A DNA stretch of 64,000 nt, taken from Volvox africanus. Its lineage: Eukaryota; Chlorophyta; Chlorophyceae; Chlamydomonadales; Volvocaceae. The notes under the pieces were generated by a model. It made no database searches, was not told where the DNA came from, and worked only from the letters and a program-made list of their open reading frames with translations. The translations under genes were made by a program, and so were the position numbers. Shown piece by piece: positions 32,554 through 43,958 of this stretch (its first letter is position 1; each line of letters opens with the position of its first letter). The DNA lies in the NCBI GenBank assembly GCA_030268105.1, contig BSDZ01000013.1, positions 2,585,001 to 2,649,000 on the forward strand, read 5' to 3'.

Positions 32554-34720
32554 CTACGGCCCGCCATCACCGCCCGGTGACCAGCCACCCCATTTGGTCC
32601 GGTACCAGCCGTCCTTCAAGATACGCCGCTTGTCACGCTCACGGCGCGGCAGCCAGCGTAGCTCCTCGTGCGTCCAACGGCTGTCGTAATGCATAGAACG
32701 CGCCTCCGGGTCATCCACCAACAGCCGCGATAGCGCAAAGTCTACAGAGGCCTTATCACTGATGGATCGTGTCTTCCCGTACACCGCCTTCATGAGGATC
32801 CTGTATAAGGTCGATATAAGGCGGGCGCTCGGGTCATTGGAGGCTCCGCCCAGCAGGCCCGACAGGGCGCTGCAAGGACCTTAGGCACGCCGGGGAGCTG
32901 AAGGGCTCGTAACCAATGTTGCATGAAGCAGTTGGGAACGGAGAGACGGAACGAGTCGTGCAACATCGCAGTACCCTTAACCCCCTCGAGACACGCGGCA
33001 GCAATTCCCCCTCACTCGTGTGCACTGGTGTTCCCGAATGTGGAATATACGTACGCCTCTCACTCACATCCTTCCTGAGTCCTGACTTCCCCAAGAATCC
33101 TGGAAACCTAGCCCCGCCTAGCTGCTGACTTCCACAATCGGGTCCCAACCACCCCACGCGTCGAGACGCGCCCTTCACCCTGTTCCTTGCTTTTCGTTCG
33201 ATCACCATGCGGCATTCCCCGAACTCTCGCACTCACGGCCACAATCTTACCTTCGGTACTCCTCATCGGCCACCACGGCCGCGCCGAGTCGCAATCCTGC
33301 CATGCCTGAGATCAGTCGCCCGAGATCGGCTGCCTCGAAATCCGCATGGAACTCCGTTAGCTGGTACCGAATCTCCTCATTCAGAGCCTGCACGAGATCA
33401 CGATCAACCACAAAGCCCCTGACCCTGCCACCTCCGCCGGTCCCTGCCGTTGCAATCGGCTGCCTTTGAGTCGAAGATTCCTGCAGTGCTCCGGTTGCCG
33501 GAGGGGCACCTAAGCTGCCCAATGCACATACCACTTTGCACAGATCCGGCGCCAGGAAATTCTGATTGCGCACGCACGAGAGGACGGCGCGTTGGAGCGC
33601 GCTCGGAGCGTCCGCCGCCACCGCCACGGCCTCGTCGGGCGGCGGCAGAGCTGCCGTGGCTGCCGTCCGCTCCTCCCACGGCAGCTCTTCTCGCTGCAGC
33701 TCTGAAAGTGCCCAGAGGAGATCCGCCAGCTCGCGTGCGCGGGCAGACTGTAGTAATGTCAACGTTCGTTCGGAGGTTGCTGAAGCGTTGGGAAGGGAGC
33801 ACACGTGGGCTAGCAGCAGGGCCGCAAGGCACGGTGGCGTTTCGTCCTGCACTGCCGTCGCGCTGTCGCTCACGGTGCTTGCTGTGGCGGCGATGAGAGT
33901 GCCTTGGGACACTGTGCCGTACGCTTCCAGTAAACGTGCCACATCGGCGACGCTACACGCCTCTCTTTGCTTGGTCGCACATTCTGAGAGCACCCGCTGC
34001 GCGGTGCTCGCAAGCAGGCTCCTGGAGGGGGTCGTGAGAGACGCTCGGGGAGGTGCAGAGGCGGAGGCGGTGTGCAGCGCCGCCGTCAAGTCCTAAAACG
34101 GGGCAATTGAGCAGTGATGAATTGAGATGCGAGTCGCAGACATGGCCCACGACCCAGAAGAACTGGGCGTACGGGTCCCAACGGACTTCGGTTAGCAGGG
34201 TGAACTATGTCAGTAGTCCAGATGGTCGAAGGATGATTAAGTGGCACATGGCTAGGTGCGCCATACAGGAGACGCCGCGCGTTGCAGGAGAAAACCGTAG
34301 GGAGGAGGAAGAAGATATGTTAGGTCGCAACGGAGGAGAGGAGGTGGTGGTGATGGCACATCAGCGCTGCGTGATGCGCCGAAGTCGCCTCCGTTACAAG
34401 CAGACTTTCCCGCTGGCGCCTCGTCAAAAGACGTACATCACACTGACCTGGATGCTACTTGCGGCACTCAGTAGAGACTCATCCAGCTCCAATGAGGCCG
34501 CCGGTTCCGTGTCGTCCTGCCAGGACCACTTGTAAGGTGCAGGCGCATCGCGACTGTAGCTTGTGCCAAGGGCGCTAACTACGGCGGCGTTGTCCCTGGC
34601 ACCTAAAGGCAAGCCCTTGGTACGGAGGTTCCTCCGCGCTGTTAATGCCCGTTGTGATGGGACGAGGGGAAGAGCAGCGAGGTGCCACCGAGCGGCGAAC
34701 AGGTTGGGCTTTGGCTTTAC
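32554..34720 (-). CDS. Helical-repeat protein of unknown function
   Basis: Exons: an N-terminal one ending at 34448 (start unclear, open from about 34720), then 34092-33251 and 32800-32554, joined in phase 0 and 2. The last two exons give about 361 residues. The middle contains helical motifs ELADLLWALSELQ, DLCKVVCALGSLG and DLGRLISGMAGL at loose spacing, resembling the A-x-x-L-W-A-L repeats of FASTK/RAP- or OPR-type organellar RNA-binding proteins. I see no RAP domain. The C-terminus is a distinct, highly charged Trp-rich module (SRWTHEELRWL, RRERDKRRILKDGWYRTKWGGW) that looks strongly constrained. The N-terminal exon is basic at its start (ARWHLAALPLVPSQRALTARRNLR) and so transit-like, but it has no in-frame ATG. 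A further 5' exon upstream of 34720 is likely. Organellar location and RNA-related function are inference only. Confidence 0.7.
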
Positions 34721-36457
34721 CTGCAAGGCTTGTACGGCATGGATAAGAAGGACGGAGAACTATATTACAAGCATTGATGGGTTTCAAATACAAGTCTTTC
34801 GTGCGCCTGATGCGCGAATGTGGGTTTATGCACATGTCACCTGCGGCGGCGTCCCTTCCCTTGCAGACAGCATTATAATGAGGATCAATTTGACTATACA
34901 AGAAGCTTCACGGAAAACAGCGTGACGATTGCTACTTTAAGATAATTTACCCTGGACCCCATAGGTTGAACAATATCGACTTGTCAATACGGTAAAGTAC
35001 AACAAATCAAAAAGGCAGCAGCTGCAATTTGCATAACGAGTACAATTATGGCTCTTATGATAAGGACGCTCGAGGAATATTGGCTTATCATCGCACAGCA
35101 TGCACAGCAGCTGCCTTATCCATGAACGGAAAGATTATACTTCGCTATAATTATAACGAAACTTTTACTAGAAATTCTGTGTTTCCTATTTATCATGTAA
35201 TCTCGTGCGTGCTCATGAACGGTTGGCTGCATTTTTACACCGATACAGCATTTTAATATTTTTACACCGATATATTTATACACAGATAGAACCAGAGCAG
35301 ACCTGCTCTGGTTCTACCTGTTTGCGACCAGCATTCCGTGCCTGCAAGTGGACACCGTGATAATGCGCCGTACATACGTAACTCGGAAAGCTGCTTAAGC
35401 GACTTCCGAAAACTGTCTTCGGGAGACTTCTAGGTAGGCAAACACACCATCTTCTGGGCATGATGCGACGACAAAAATTAATAGTTTTGAGCGCAGAAAC
35501 ACTTCTAGTCTTGTCGGGCCGCCATCGGCACATACTGGAAATTATAAGCACGCTCCCGACTGCATCCTGCGAGGTTACGTCCGGGGTTCCCGTCTCCATT
35601 TGCCATTCCGCGTTGGCGCAGGTTGGCCCCCTATACTCCTGGCTTAGGAAGCTCGAAGCGGCCGATCATCTCCCCTAGATAAAACCCATGAGATAGGAAA
35701 TGGGTTAGATCTGGACACAGCAATTCCTTACACGTACTGCCGACGTACATGTGATCTGAAAACTGTTGACGCCGTACTTACTTGCTTCAGTCTGTTCATA
35801 TTGATGTTCTCAAATGCCCAATATCACGAGATGATATCACGGAAAACTTTTTTCCCCAAACTCGCAAACCTATTGCAAGCACCTGCAGGCCACCTTTCCT
35901 CAGAGAAGCCGTACCGTGCCGTGCATGACGCACGGCCATCTTGACTAACATCGCTCAACTATGAAGAACGCAGCCCGTGCATGACCACCTGTTGTTCAGC
36001 ACTAAACTAATGTTAGGTTCTTTCATAATCTAACTCCTTGCGTGGCGCAGGTTCTCGTGCATCATCCCTCTGAATCTGCACACTCCATAAGCAATTATGA
36101 CATACGTTTAACACATATTACGTTGCGCAACGGAAGGGAGCTTCCTCACATCCATTCCCTTGGCCCGTACTAACCTGGTACGCCTCTACACCAGTGCTAC
36201 ACTTTCTACTCGCGTGACATACTGCGCAGCCCTCAAACGCTGCTTTTGTATTTTTTTTCATGACTTCACCACGTGCACATGCAGACGCGCTTCCGTGAAA
36301 ATAAGATCGTACATAAAATCCAAATACCTTACCACATTATCCCGATCAAAACATTAAAAACGTGTGCACACTGCAATTGAAAGGTGTGCGCCTGCACATG
36401 CAAGCCCGAACAGACACGCATGAATAAGATCCAACAATCCAACACTTCCTGTACGTC
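34721..36457. other. AT-rich intergenic region
   Basis: No gene is recognised. It contains a short direct repeat of tttttacaccgata (about 35232 and 35259) and the near-perfect palindrome at 35287-35316. Open frames are short. Confidence 0.4.
35287..35316. repeat. 14-bp perfect inverted repeat with 2-nt spacer
   Basis: Arms tagaaccagagcag and ctgctctggttcta are separated by only two bases. The arrangement suits a protein-binding dyad or a cruciform better than an RNA stem-loop. Confidence 0.9.
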
Positions 36458-39400
36458 TCATACGCCTATAGCAGCTGTCATTGCTGCCGTCGACGCCGCA
36501 GCCTTGGCGGACTTGAGCACGAAGGTGGCGAGCAGTGCCGCCATCACACCTGCCAGCGCCCACATCCGACGTGTAGTTTCATGGGCGCGTTTCCGAATCT
36601 GAAGACAGTTCGCCGTGGGGTAAGGGTTGGCAACGGACCCGCGGACAGGAGCCCATGGGCACGAAGTAAGGGAAGAGGGACAGGAGCCGTTGGGAGCTAT
36701 CGTTATTATCCTGTAATGAATGATTGTATTATTGAGGTGTGATGGTTGCGGTATAGTGACTGAGATGTGAAAATTCACAGGACAATCTTCGGATGGATTA
36801 TGAATTATTGTTGCTCGTTTCTTAGGTACGGCTCGCGACCGCATCTGCTGTGTACAGGAGAAGGATCTTCAAGAGCGCTTTTGCACCTACCCGGGGATAA
36901 GCGGGCAGGGCCGCTAGGTGCGTACAACCCGCGGGGCACGACAGAGACGACTCAATGAGGCATCAGGATGAATACCAAAAGCATCTAAAATGCCACAGGC
37001 TTACCAACGCATGCGCAACCCACAAGTCACATCACAGTTACATTTTGGAAGCTTATCGCCTCCAAGAGTGAGCTGTACGGATACGTACGGCTCACGTACC
37101 GACCTCCGTGTAGCTGAAAGTCGTTTGCGTCAGGAGGCCCACGACTTGCGGTGAGAAGACCCAGGGTGCCAGCTGCGACAGCAACTTGCGCAGCAAGAAA
37201 TTAGCAAACCAGAGAGCGCCACGGAACTTGTCTTGGCGGTACTGCATGCATAAGGGCGATGAAGGCAGCGACGGAGATATCCTCGTGCCAAACCTAGACA
37301 GTTAGTCGGCGCAGAACCTTAACAAAGAAAGGCCCGGACAGAAGCATCGACCGAACCAGAACCAGTATCCATGCCTGCGTCCCAAACGCGCAATTCGGCC
37401 ATCATGCAATCTCGCCACGCAGCGGAGTCATCTATAGGAGTGAAGTCGCGCAGACCCCCATCACTCGCTGCACACACATACACACACACGTACACGTACA
37501 CATACGCAGGGTGCGGCCCCATTCTGTGAAACTCCGTACCACGTACCTGATATGGCGAGCCGAAGCGCGTAAGATCCACCAAGGCCGCTGCCTCCGGCGC
37601 TTGACGGGCTTCGTATAGCGGCAGCGCCCGCGCCAGGTCGCCACTGGCCTCATCCAGAGCCTGACCCGGGCGAGGTCACGCGATGACGAACGACATCAGA
37701 CCTTGTTTAAGCGACCGCTGCTTGTCAAAACAGCCAACAACGAGGGCCGGACGCTTTTGAGTCTCAGTCTAAGCATACATCTCGGCCTAGGATTTTTACG
37801 CAAAGCCGTGAGACCAATCAATCCTAGCCTCCTTAGCCCCACCTTCGCCAATGCAAGGACATCCATAGCAGTGCTGTTGACGCCCTGGCCCAGGTCGGGA
37901 GGGAAGCAATGCACCGCATCCCCCAGCAACGCCACACCACAGCTAAGAGCGCTGGGTGAGGAGGTCACTGCTGGTGCTGAGGGTGCAGCTTCTGAAACCC
38001 CGGTACGAGTGGCTTCCGCTGATGCCGCCGCAGAGGCGCTTCTGCTGATGCCGCTCATGATTTGGCTGTTCCAGGCGTCCTCTGGATCTGCGATGCCGTT
38101 AGGACGCGCTGCACCGACGGAAAGCTCTGCTGCAGGCGGGTCGCGCGCTGCCGGCAGTACCGCAGTGAAGTGCCGCAGGTATTGCGGGCGCGGGAATGCT
38201 CCACCGCGTGACGCGGCCACAGTGTCCAGTTGTTGCTGCGTGAAGAGTGACGAGATATCCAACTGTGGGAAGCTGTCCTGAAGGAACGCGCCCAGTTGGG
38301 GTCCACTTGTAAGCGACCAAATTACATGTTCAGCAGGCGCAACAACAGTTACGGTGCGCGTTGCTGCCGGGTCGACAATCGGAAAGATCCCAAACCACAT
38401 CGCACGGTTTCGGGGCGCCTTGACACCAACGACAATGTTTGCCCGGGTGATGTCCATCGGTGCGTACGTTGTCGCGTTGTGTGCCTCGCTGGCGCTCTTG
38501 GCGCTGTCTCCCGCGCGGCCAAAGAGGGCGCTGAAAAAGGAAGCTGGGGAAGAGCGTGACTTCTGATGTGGTTGCCGCTGCATCTTTCGGAAGGTTGGAT
38601 TAGGCTGCAGGGGCAGCGACTTAAAGCGGAGGCCGGCGGAAGGAGAGTCCAGGACCACCGGACTGAAGTGGTCATCTGGCAGACCCGCCTTAGGCGCCCA
38701 TTCCGAGAGGGCCCTTCGCACGTCACTGTTCATGCCGTCAGCCCCCACAAGCAGTCGCGGTGCAAAGCGCACCTCCTGACCGGTGGCATTGTCACAAGCG
38801 CACACGACAATGGGCGTGCTGCCGCCACTGCCGCCGCTTGATTCCGCCAAATGAATGCTCGTCACCGTGACGTTGTTCAGCAACTTTACACGGCCCGTCT
38901 GTTCCGCCTCAGTCAAACCTTTGTGTAATGTCGCCAAGAAGGCTCGCCTGGGCAGCCAGACGCTGGACCGCCTCCCTTTCTGTAATGAACGGAACAGCGT
39001 GGGTTCTCAATCATTGCGATGCAAACGAGGTCATCGTAAAGGACGGTTGCGACTTGGAGGAGAATGTATGTGGGCACCGCCCCCAGACGGACAAACACTG
39101 ACCCGAAACGGCTCGCCACCGCCATTATTTCACATGCGGTGGTCAATGGCGGTGGCGAGCTTGCCTTGTTCCACCCACTTATTCTCAGGGTTTTAAGGTT
39201 TCACTACCAAATTACACGAGAAATCCCGAATTATTGCAGAAGTTCACAATTTACCATACATGCTGCCCAAGAGTGTTGTTGGGTCTGCATGCCCAAAGCG
39301 CGAAGCGAAGGCCAACCGAGGAGAGTACGCAAGACCAAAAGAAGGCGCCCTGATGTGCAACCACCTTAAAGTGTGCGCCTCACCTGGGGCTTTGAAAACT

Positions 39401-40462
39401 GGATCTCGTTAACCGTCCCATCCGGCATGATCTCATGAATCGGTTTGCGGTTGTTTGGAATGCTCACAGTCTCCAGAACGCTGTATAAGTCCGCCGCATC
39501 CATCAGGGAGAAACCACGCCAGTCTATACCGTACACGTATGACCTGTCGTATTCCTCCATGTCTGGGATGTTCCGGGGGTTTCGTGTACATGCATGTATG
39601 CGAAAATGACATTAGGTAGCATGCTGCGGATTGAAAGCAGTGGTCACCACTTGGCGCGCACTGGGCAAGCATCAGAAAACAAGACGCCTTCCTAAGGATC
39701 GTGCCTGTTTAGCATGCTGTCGACTGAGTCAGCAGACTGTGGCTGTTATAGAGCGTCATGTTTAGGGGAGGATATGGGAGACCCGTACGATAAGCACGAT
39801 GTAACCGTACCTGGCGCGACATCATGCATGAAAGGGAAGGACAGGTGCGCCTGCCATGACGTGTTTTGCTCTTGTGATTGGTGATTTGGAACCAGTAATT
39901 TATGCACCGTGAATCTTTCAGGCTACCAAAGCGTGCGAACAAAATGGCGCAGGTACCGAGGTAGGGACGGGAAAGGTAAGGACACGGTGAAGGGTTGCCC
40001 TTATGCTGCAATGTTATGCGTTTGCTAGTAAATCGCACTGGGTGTCCTTTTCCAAGCTATACATAATTAGTGCGCAAGTAAGTGCTTGCCTATGGAGGGC
40101 CGCTTCTCTAGCACGACGATCCGCTCCCAGCCCTGGCGTTGCGCTAAAAGCAAAGCTGCGCCTAAGCCCGCTGGCCCGGCGCCCACGATGAGAGCGTCGC
40201 ATATTTGAAGAGATTCTGTGTTGCTACTCGATAGCCCAATCACTGCAGCCCCTGCGCTCGCTGCAGTTTGTCGCATAGCAGAAACCGGCCCTTTACGTGC
40301 TTGCCATCGCACAACACAAGGCGAGGCGGGAAGATGGGAAAAAAATCTGGCGTTGAAGAAATACGTGATTTTAGCAGGCAAAGAAGTATTATGCGAATTT
40401 CGATGACAACCTGCTCGTGAGAAACCTGTTAGACCTTCTGGGCGTAGGGTAATTTGTGGCAT
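36458..40462 (-). CDS. FAD-dependent monooxygenase, KMO/PHBH-like, C-terminal anchor
   Basis: Exons 40462-40090, 39562-39384, 38979-37843, 37660-37547, 37241-37104, 36598-36458; 693 residues. An N-terminal extension of about 85 residues could be a targeting sequence. It is followed by the Rossmann FAD site DALIVGAGPAGLGAALLL and acidic end LEKRPS. Then come SYVYGIDWRG, the second FAD motif LLVGADGMNSDVRRAL, and GDAVHCFPPDLGQGVN, the ribityl-binding GD motif of class A flavin monooxygenases. The tail has basic amphipathic stretches and a final hydrophobic helix (MWALAGVMAALLATFVL), reminiscent of the membrane-anchored tail of kynurenine 3-monooxygenase. The GD motif differs from true KMO (PFFGQGMN type), so the substrate is open. 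Intron 1 is GC-AG: donor gcaagc at 40089 is the only choice seen that joins EKRPSI to DMEEYDRSYVYGID in frame. The gene is divergent from the M50 protease. Confidence 0.9.
39111..39160. repeat. 16-bp perfect hairpin in an intron of the FAD monooxygenase
   Basis: Arms gctcgccaccgccatt (39111-39126) and its exact complement (39145-39160) enclose an 18-nt loop, all within intron 2 (39383-38980). Confidence 0.9.
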
Positions 40463-40740
40463 GACTGTTGGGGCAGGCTTAAACAGTACAATCTATGGCA
40501 AACGTTATGGCCTCGTAAAAATATCGCTATTGTGATTGTTCTTACAAGCTTCAAGAGCAAGAGTTCAAGCAATTTATCAGTTTGAACCGTGGCGGGTAAG
40601 TGGCTTTCAGCGATGCTTTAGTTAACTGCTCGACCAACTGACATACTTGGCCGTATAGTAAATAGTATTCCTGCAACGAGGTGTTGCCCTGTGCACATTT
40701 CGTTCAAGTGGCCCTGAAGCAGACGTTTAATAGCTTAAAA
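40463..40740. promoter_or_regulatory. Shared divergent promoter, FAD monooxygenase / M50 protease
   Basis: Only 278 bp separate the two predicted start codons. The region is AT-rich (about 40490-40580) and must carry both core promoters. No element is recognised. Confidence 0.45.
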
Positions 40741-43334
40741 ATGCAGTGGAACGAGTTTAGCAAGTTTCCTTGGAGTATCCCGTTGGGCAGCGTGCTGAAG
40801 ATTCCGATTCGGCTTCACGGTAAGATTTCTAAAATACCAATTTGATGACTTATATAACATTCATATTAAACCATTCGCTTATCCTCCAAGGCCGGTACAT
40901 TCCGGTGTGGTTGGGGGGCTTACATATCCCTGGGGCGTGAATATCTGCCTGCAGCTGTACATTGCTGTGAGCTGTATGGCACATGGACCATTGCGAGTTG
41001 ATGATTTGCAGGATACACTTGTATGGATAGCTATTTTACGCGCGGACACGGACGCCTTTATGCCCAGGTGCCCTGCTTCTCCCCTTCACGTAACCACTTG
41101 AAATAGGACGAACTCCCCCATCTCCCGAATAAACCAATGACCTGTGATCTAAAAGATCAACTTCTAAAACGGGTGGCCGTCTCATCCCGCTTTCTACGCC
41201 TGTCTTGAACCACGCGCCCTCTTCCGGACTCCAGGGTGCAAGGCCTCACAAAACGTTGTTCTGTCATCACTTTGCCGTGCCGTCTCTTCCGTTTCCAGTG
41301 ACCTTCTTTATATTGTGGATCGCTCAAACGCTCGGCTCAATATATTACGGCACTTGGTACGTCATTCTTTCCCTTATCGTAATGGGCCCGCTGCTGCTGC
41401 TCACAATTGTGGTGCACGAGCTGGGCCACTGCCTGGCTGCGAGATCCATCGGTGGCACCGCGGAAAGCATCTTGCTGTGGCCATTGGGGGGCCTGGCATA
41501 CATCGGGTATAACACAACGTATTCAAGTAAGTATTGATAAGTTGGGTTGCGTGCGCCCGTAGCACAAGATAACAGTATGAGGCGGAAAAGCACCATCAGC
41601 CACTCATCGTTTGCCTTTTGCTTTGCGACCTGGTTACGTCATCAGATTCGTCACCATCACGCCTTGCGTTCCCCTCATCCCAAGATGCCTTTGCGCGCTC
41701 CGCGGTCATGCCTGCATGCTCTTGCTCCCTCACGCGGTCACGGCTCCCTACCGCTGTCACTGACTCGTTGGCGCGCAGAGGCGGTTTGGGTGGCTGCAGC
41801 TGGCCCTCTGACCCACATCCCTATGGTGGCGATTTGGGTCGCGCTGCTATTCCCGGCCTACCACGCCTCTACGGGTAGCTGGCATATCACCCTCCACCAG
41901 CCCCCGGTGGACCAAAGTCACTTTGGCCACGCGCTGATCGTCTGGGCCATTCTAGTGAGCACCACCTTGCTTGGGGACGCAATCGATGCACAGGAGGGGT
42001 GGGGACGGCGAGTGAAAAAGCGAACGGCGGACAAGGGACAAGGGAAGGAGCTGTCAGCCTGACCACACTGGGTCACGTCTCGTATGTGTCTGTGCATGCA
42101 TGTATGTGTGCGGTCGTGCTCATGTGCATGCATGTGTGTTTCGTCGCCTGGGGGTAATGCCGGCTGGCCAAGGAATGCGCGCAATGGGCAGTGTATCATT
42201 GGCATCATTGTCCCATCTCCCAATTAGCACGCGTCAAAGACGATGTCTTACTGACCGCACTTTCAGCCAGCCATGCCAGCACATGCTTCGTCAACTGCTA
42301 CCTGCCAACCACTCGTAAGCGCTTACTATGCTGCCGGATTACTTTACGTTCTCTCCTGCCCCTTTCCAACCGCAGCTAAATATAGGGCTCTTCGCTTTCA
42401 ATATTCTGGTCCCTGCGTATCCCCTGGATGGCGGCCGCATTCTGGCCATTACGCTAATGGCGATGGGTGCATCCATGCGCATGGCAGCCATCGCCACCGT
42501 TGCAATCGCGACGCCTGTTGCCGTGGGCCTGTTCGTGTTAGGCATCGTGGTGTTCCAAATGGTCACGATCTTGGTGTGTGGGAGCTGACAGCTGGGCAGG
42601 GTACTTGCCTTACGGAGGAGGGGGGCGGTGCGTTTGGCCTTTCGGGTCAAGTTGCGCAGTTGAGACACAGCGCCAAGGATGGGTGCTCTCATTCTTCGCG
42701 GGCCTCTAGCTGCCGATTGGGCTTCCATGTGCACGGTTCCACGTGGAGAAGCGACTTCTATAGAAAAGCGAAGAAATGTGAATGAGCGATCAGCTATATC
42801 TGGCCCCTCACCCCTCCCTGGTCCGTCCCGCGGGCGTCCCCCGCGAAGTCGGGGACGGCATGGCTACACAACTCATCTGATAGCAATGCCTACTCATGTC
42901 AAGGCTCTCCTCTTTCCCTGGCTAGCGGGTGTGGAGCGCTCTTTGCGAACACGTCCTCGTGACCTTTTTTGCTCCGTTCACATCGACGCCTTCATGATGC
43001 TTTGCTGTTGTTTATGTGTCTATTCCTGTAGGTGGCCGTCTTTATCTTATACTCCACCTTCCAGCTTTTTATGGCCATCCGGCACGATAAGTTGTCGGAA
43101 CACCCCCTGTTCGCATCCGTCAGCGCTGGAGGAGCAGGGCCAGCGGCAGGAGTTGGTGGTGGAGCCCCCGCCCATACTACCCGTATACTGCCGAACTGGA
43201 TGTATCCGGGATCTCAGGCCTCTAAAAGTGGTACCGCCGGCGGTTTCGGAACACCCGGTTATCCAGGCCCCAGCAGCGGCATGGTCACGGGGAGACAACC
43301 CGGGTCGGCGTACTACGTTGGCAACGCCGTATGA
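40741..43334 (+). CDS. M50 (site-2-protease-like) membrane metalloprotease
   Basis: Exons 40741-40819, 41299-41526, 41779-41954, 42376-42573, 43032-43334; 327 residues with every phase matching. The fold follows prokaryotic-type S2P proteins: an amphipathic start (PLGSVLKIPIRLHVTFFILW), a hydrophobic segment, then the zinc motif VVHELGHCLAA (H66, E67, H70) and WPLGGLAYIG. AAAGPLTHIPM comes next, and the third zinc ligand is in PAYPLDGGR (D179). After the last membrane segments (VAVFILYSTFQLFMAI) a soluble Gly/Pro/Ala-rich tail of about 80 residues follows, with no CBS or PDZ domain. It would cleave substrates inside a membrane; the compartment is not clear since no transit peptide is visible, but a 5' exon cannot be excluded. 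Plant homologues of this class include plastid proteases. Confidence 0.92.
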
Positions 43335-43771
43335 ATTTCCGTCGTAATACGTGCAGGAGGCGTGTGAGAGGAATTTTACGAAATTTTGCTATTTGTATTC
43401 CCCATGGCTACAAAGCACTGGTAGCCTCCCGTGTGGCTATGCTAGCTCATTATACGCATAAGGAGATTTTGCTCGGGTATCTTAGGAAGGGGCTTAAGTC
43501 GAGTTGAATTGGGCCGAGGATGTGGCTGTCCGAAGTAAACATTTTCATGGTTTGCAGGAAGACTGCCAAAATAACGTCGCTTCGCTTTCCGGCCAAGACC
43601 CAAGGACTTTACCCTGGAGCGAAGTAGATGCCTGGTAGAGGCCCAGGTGCCCATAAGGGTATTGGATGCTCTGTAGAGAGGCTCACTTGGAGGTGTTGGA
43701 ATCTCCCTAGGAATTGGAGGTTACGGAAAGGAGGCCATCCACCAGGTTCCACTATCTGTACGTGCTAAGGA

Positions 43772-43792
43772 TTTAGGGTTTGGGGTTTAGGG
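43772..43792 (+). repeat. Interstitial telomere-like units
   Basis: Three 7-mers, tttaggg tttgggg tttaggg. A looser similar patch occurs at 56017-56040. Plant/green-algal telomere type, but too short to mark a telomere. Confidence 0.8.
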
Positions 43793-43886
43793 TCGTTGTC
43801 GCAGGTTGTGCATCTACGAAAAATGTTGCATAGTCGGATTATGCGACGCGGACGTGCTGGTGCTGGTGCCACCACCACCAGGTGCC

Positions 43887-43887
43887 C

Positions 43888-43956
<69 letters not shown>
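43887..43956 (+). repeat. (CG)8(TG)27 alternating purine-pyrimidine tract
   Basis: Eight CG dinucleotides run directly into 27 TG dinucleotides without interruption, a 70-bp tract of the kind able to adopt Z-DNA. Confidence 0.98.

Positions 43957-43958
<2 letters not shown>

Noticed and set aside
33450..34096. Plus-strand frames of 148 and 176 codons
   Set aside because: They are antisense to the helical-repeat exon. Low-complexity Ser/Arg/Ala translation is typical of a shadow frame.
43772..43792. A true telomere or chromosome end
   Set aside because: Only three heptamer units, one of them variant, surrounded by ordinary genic DNA.
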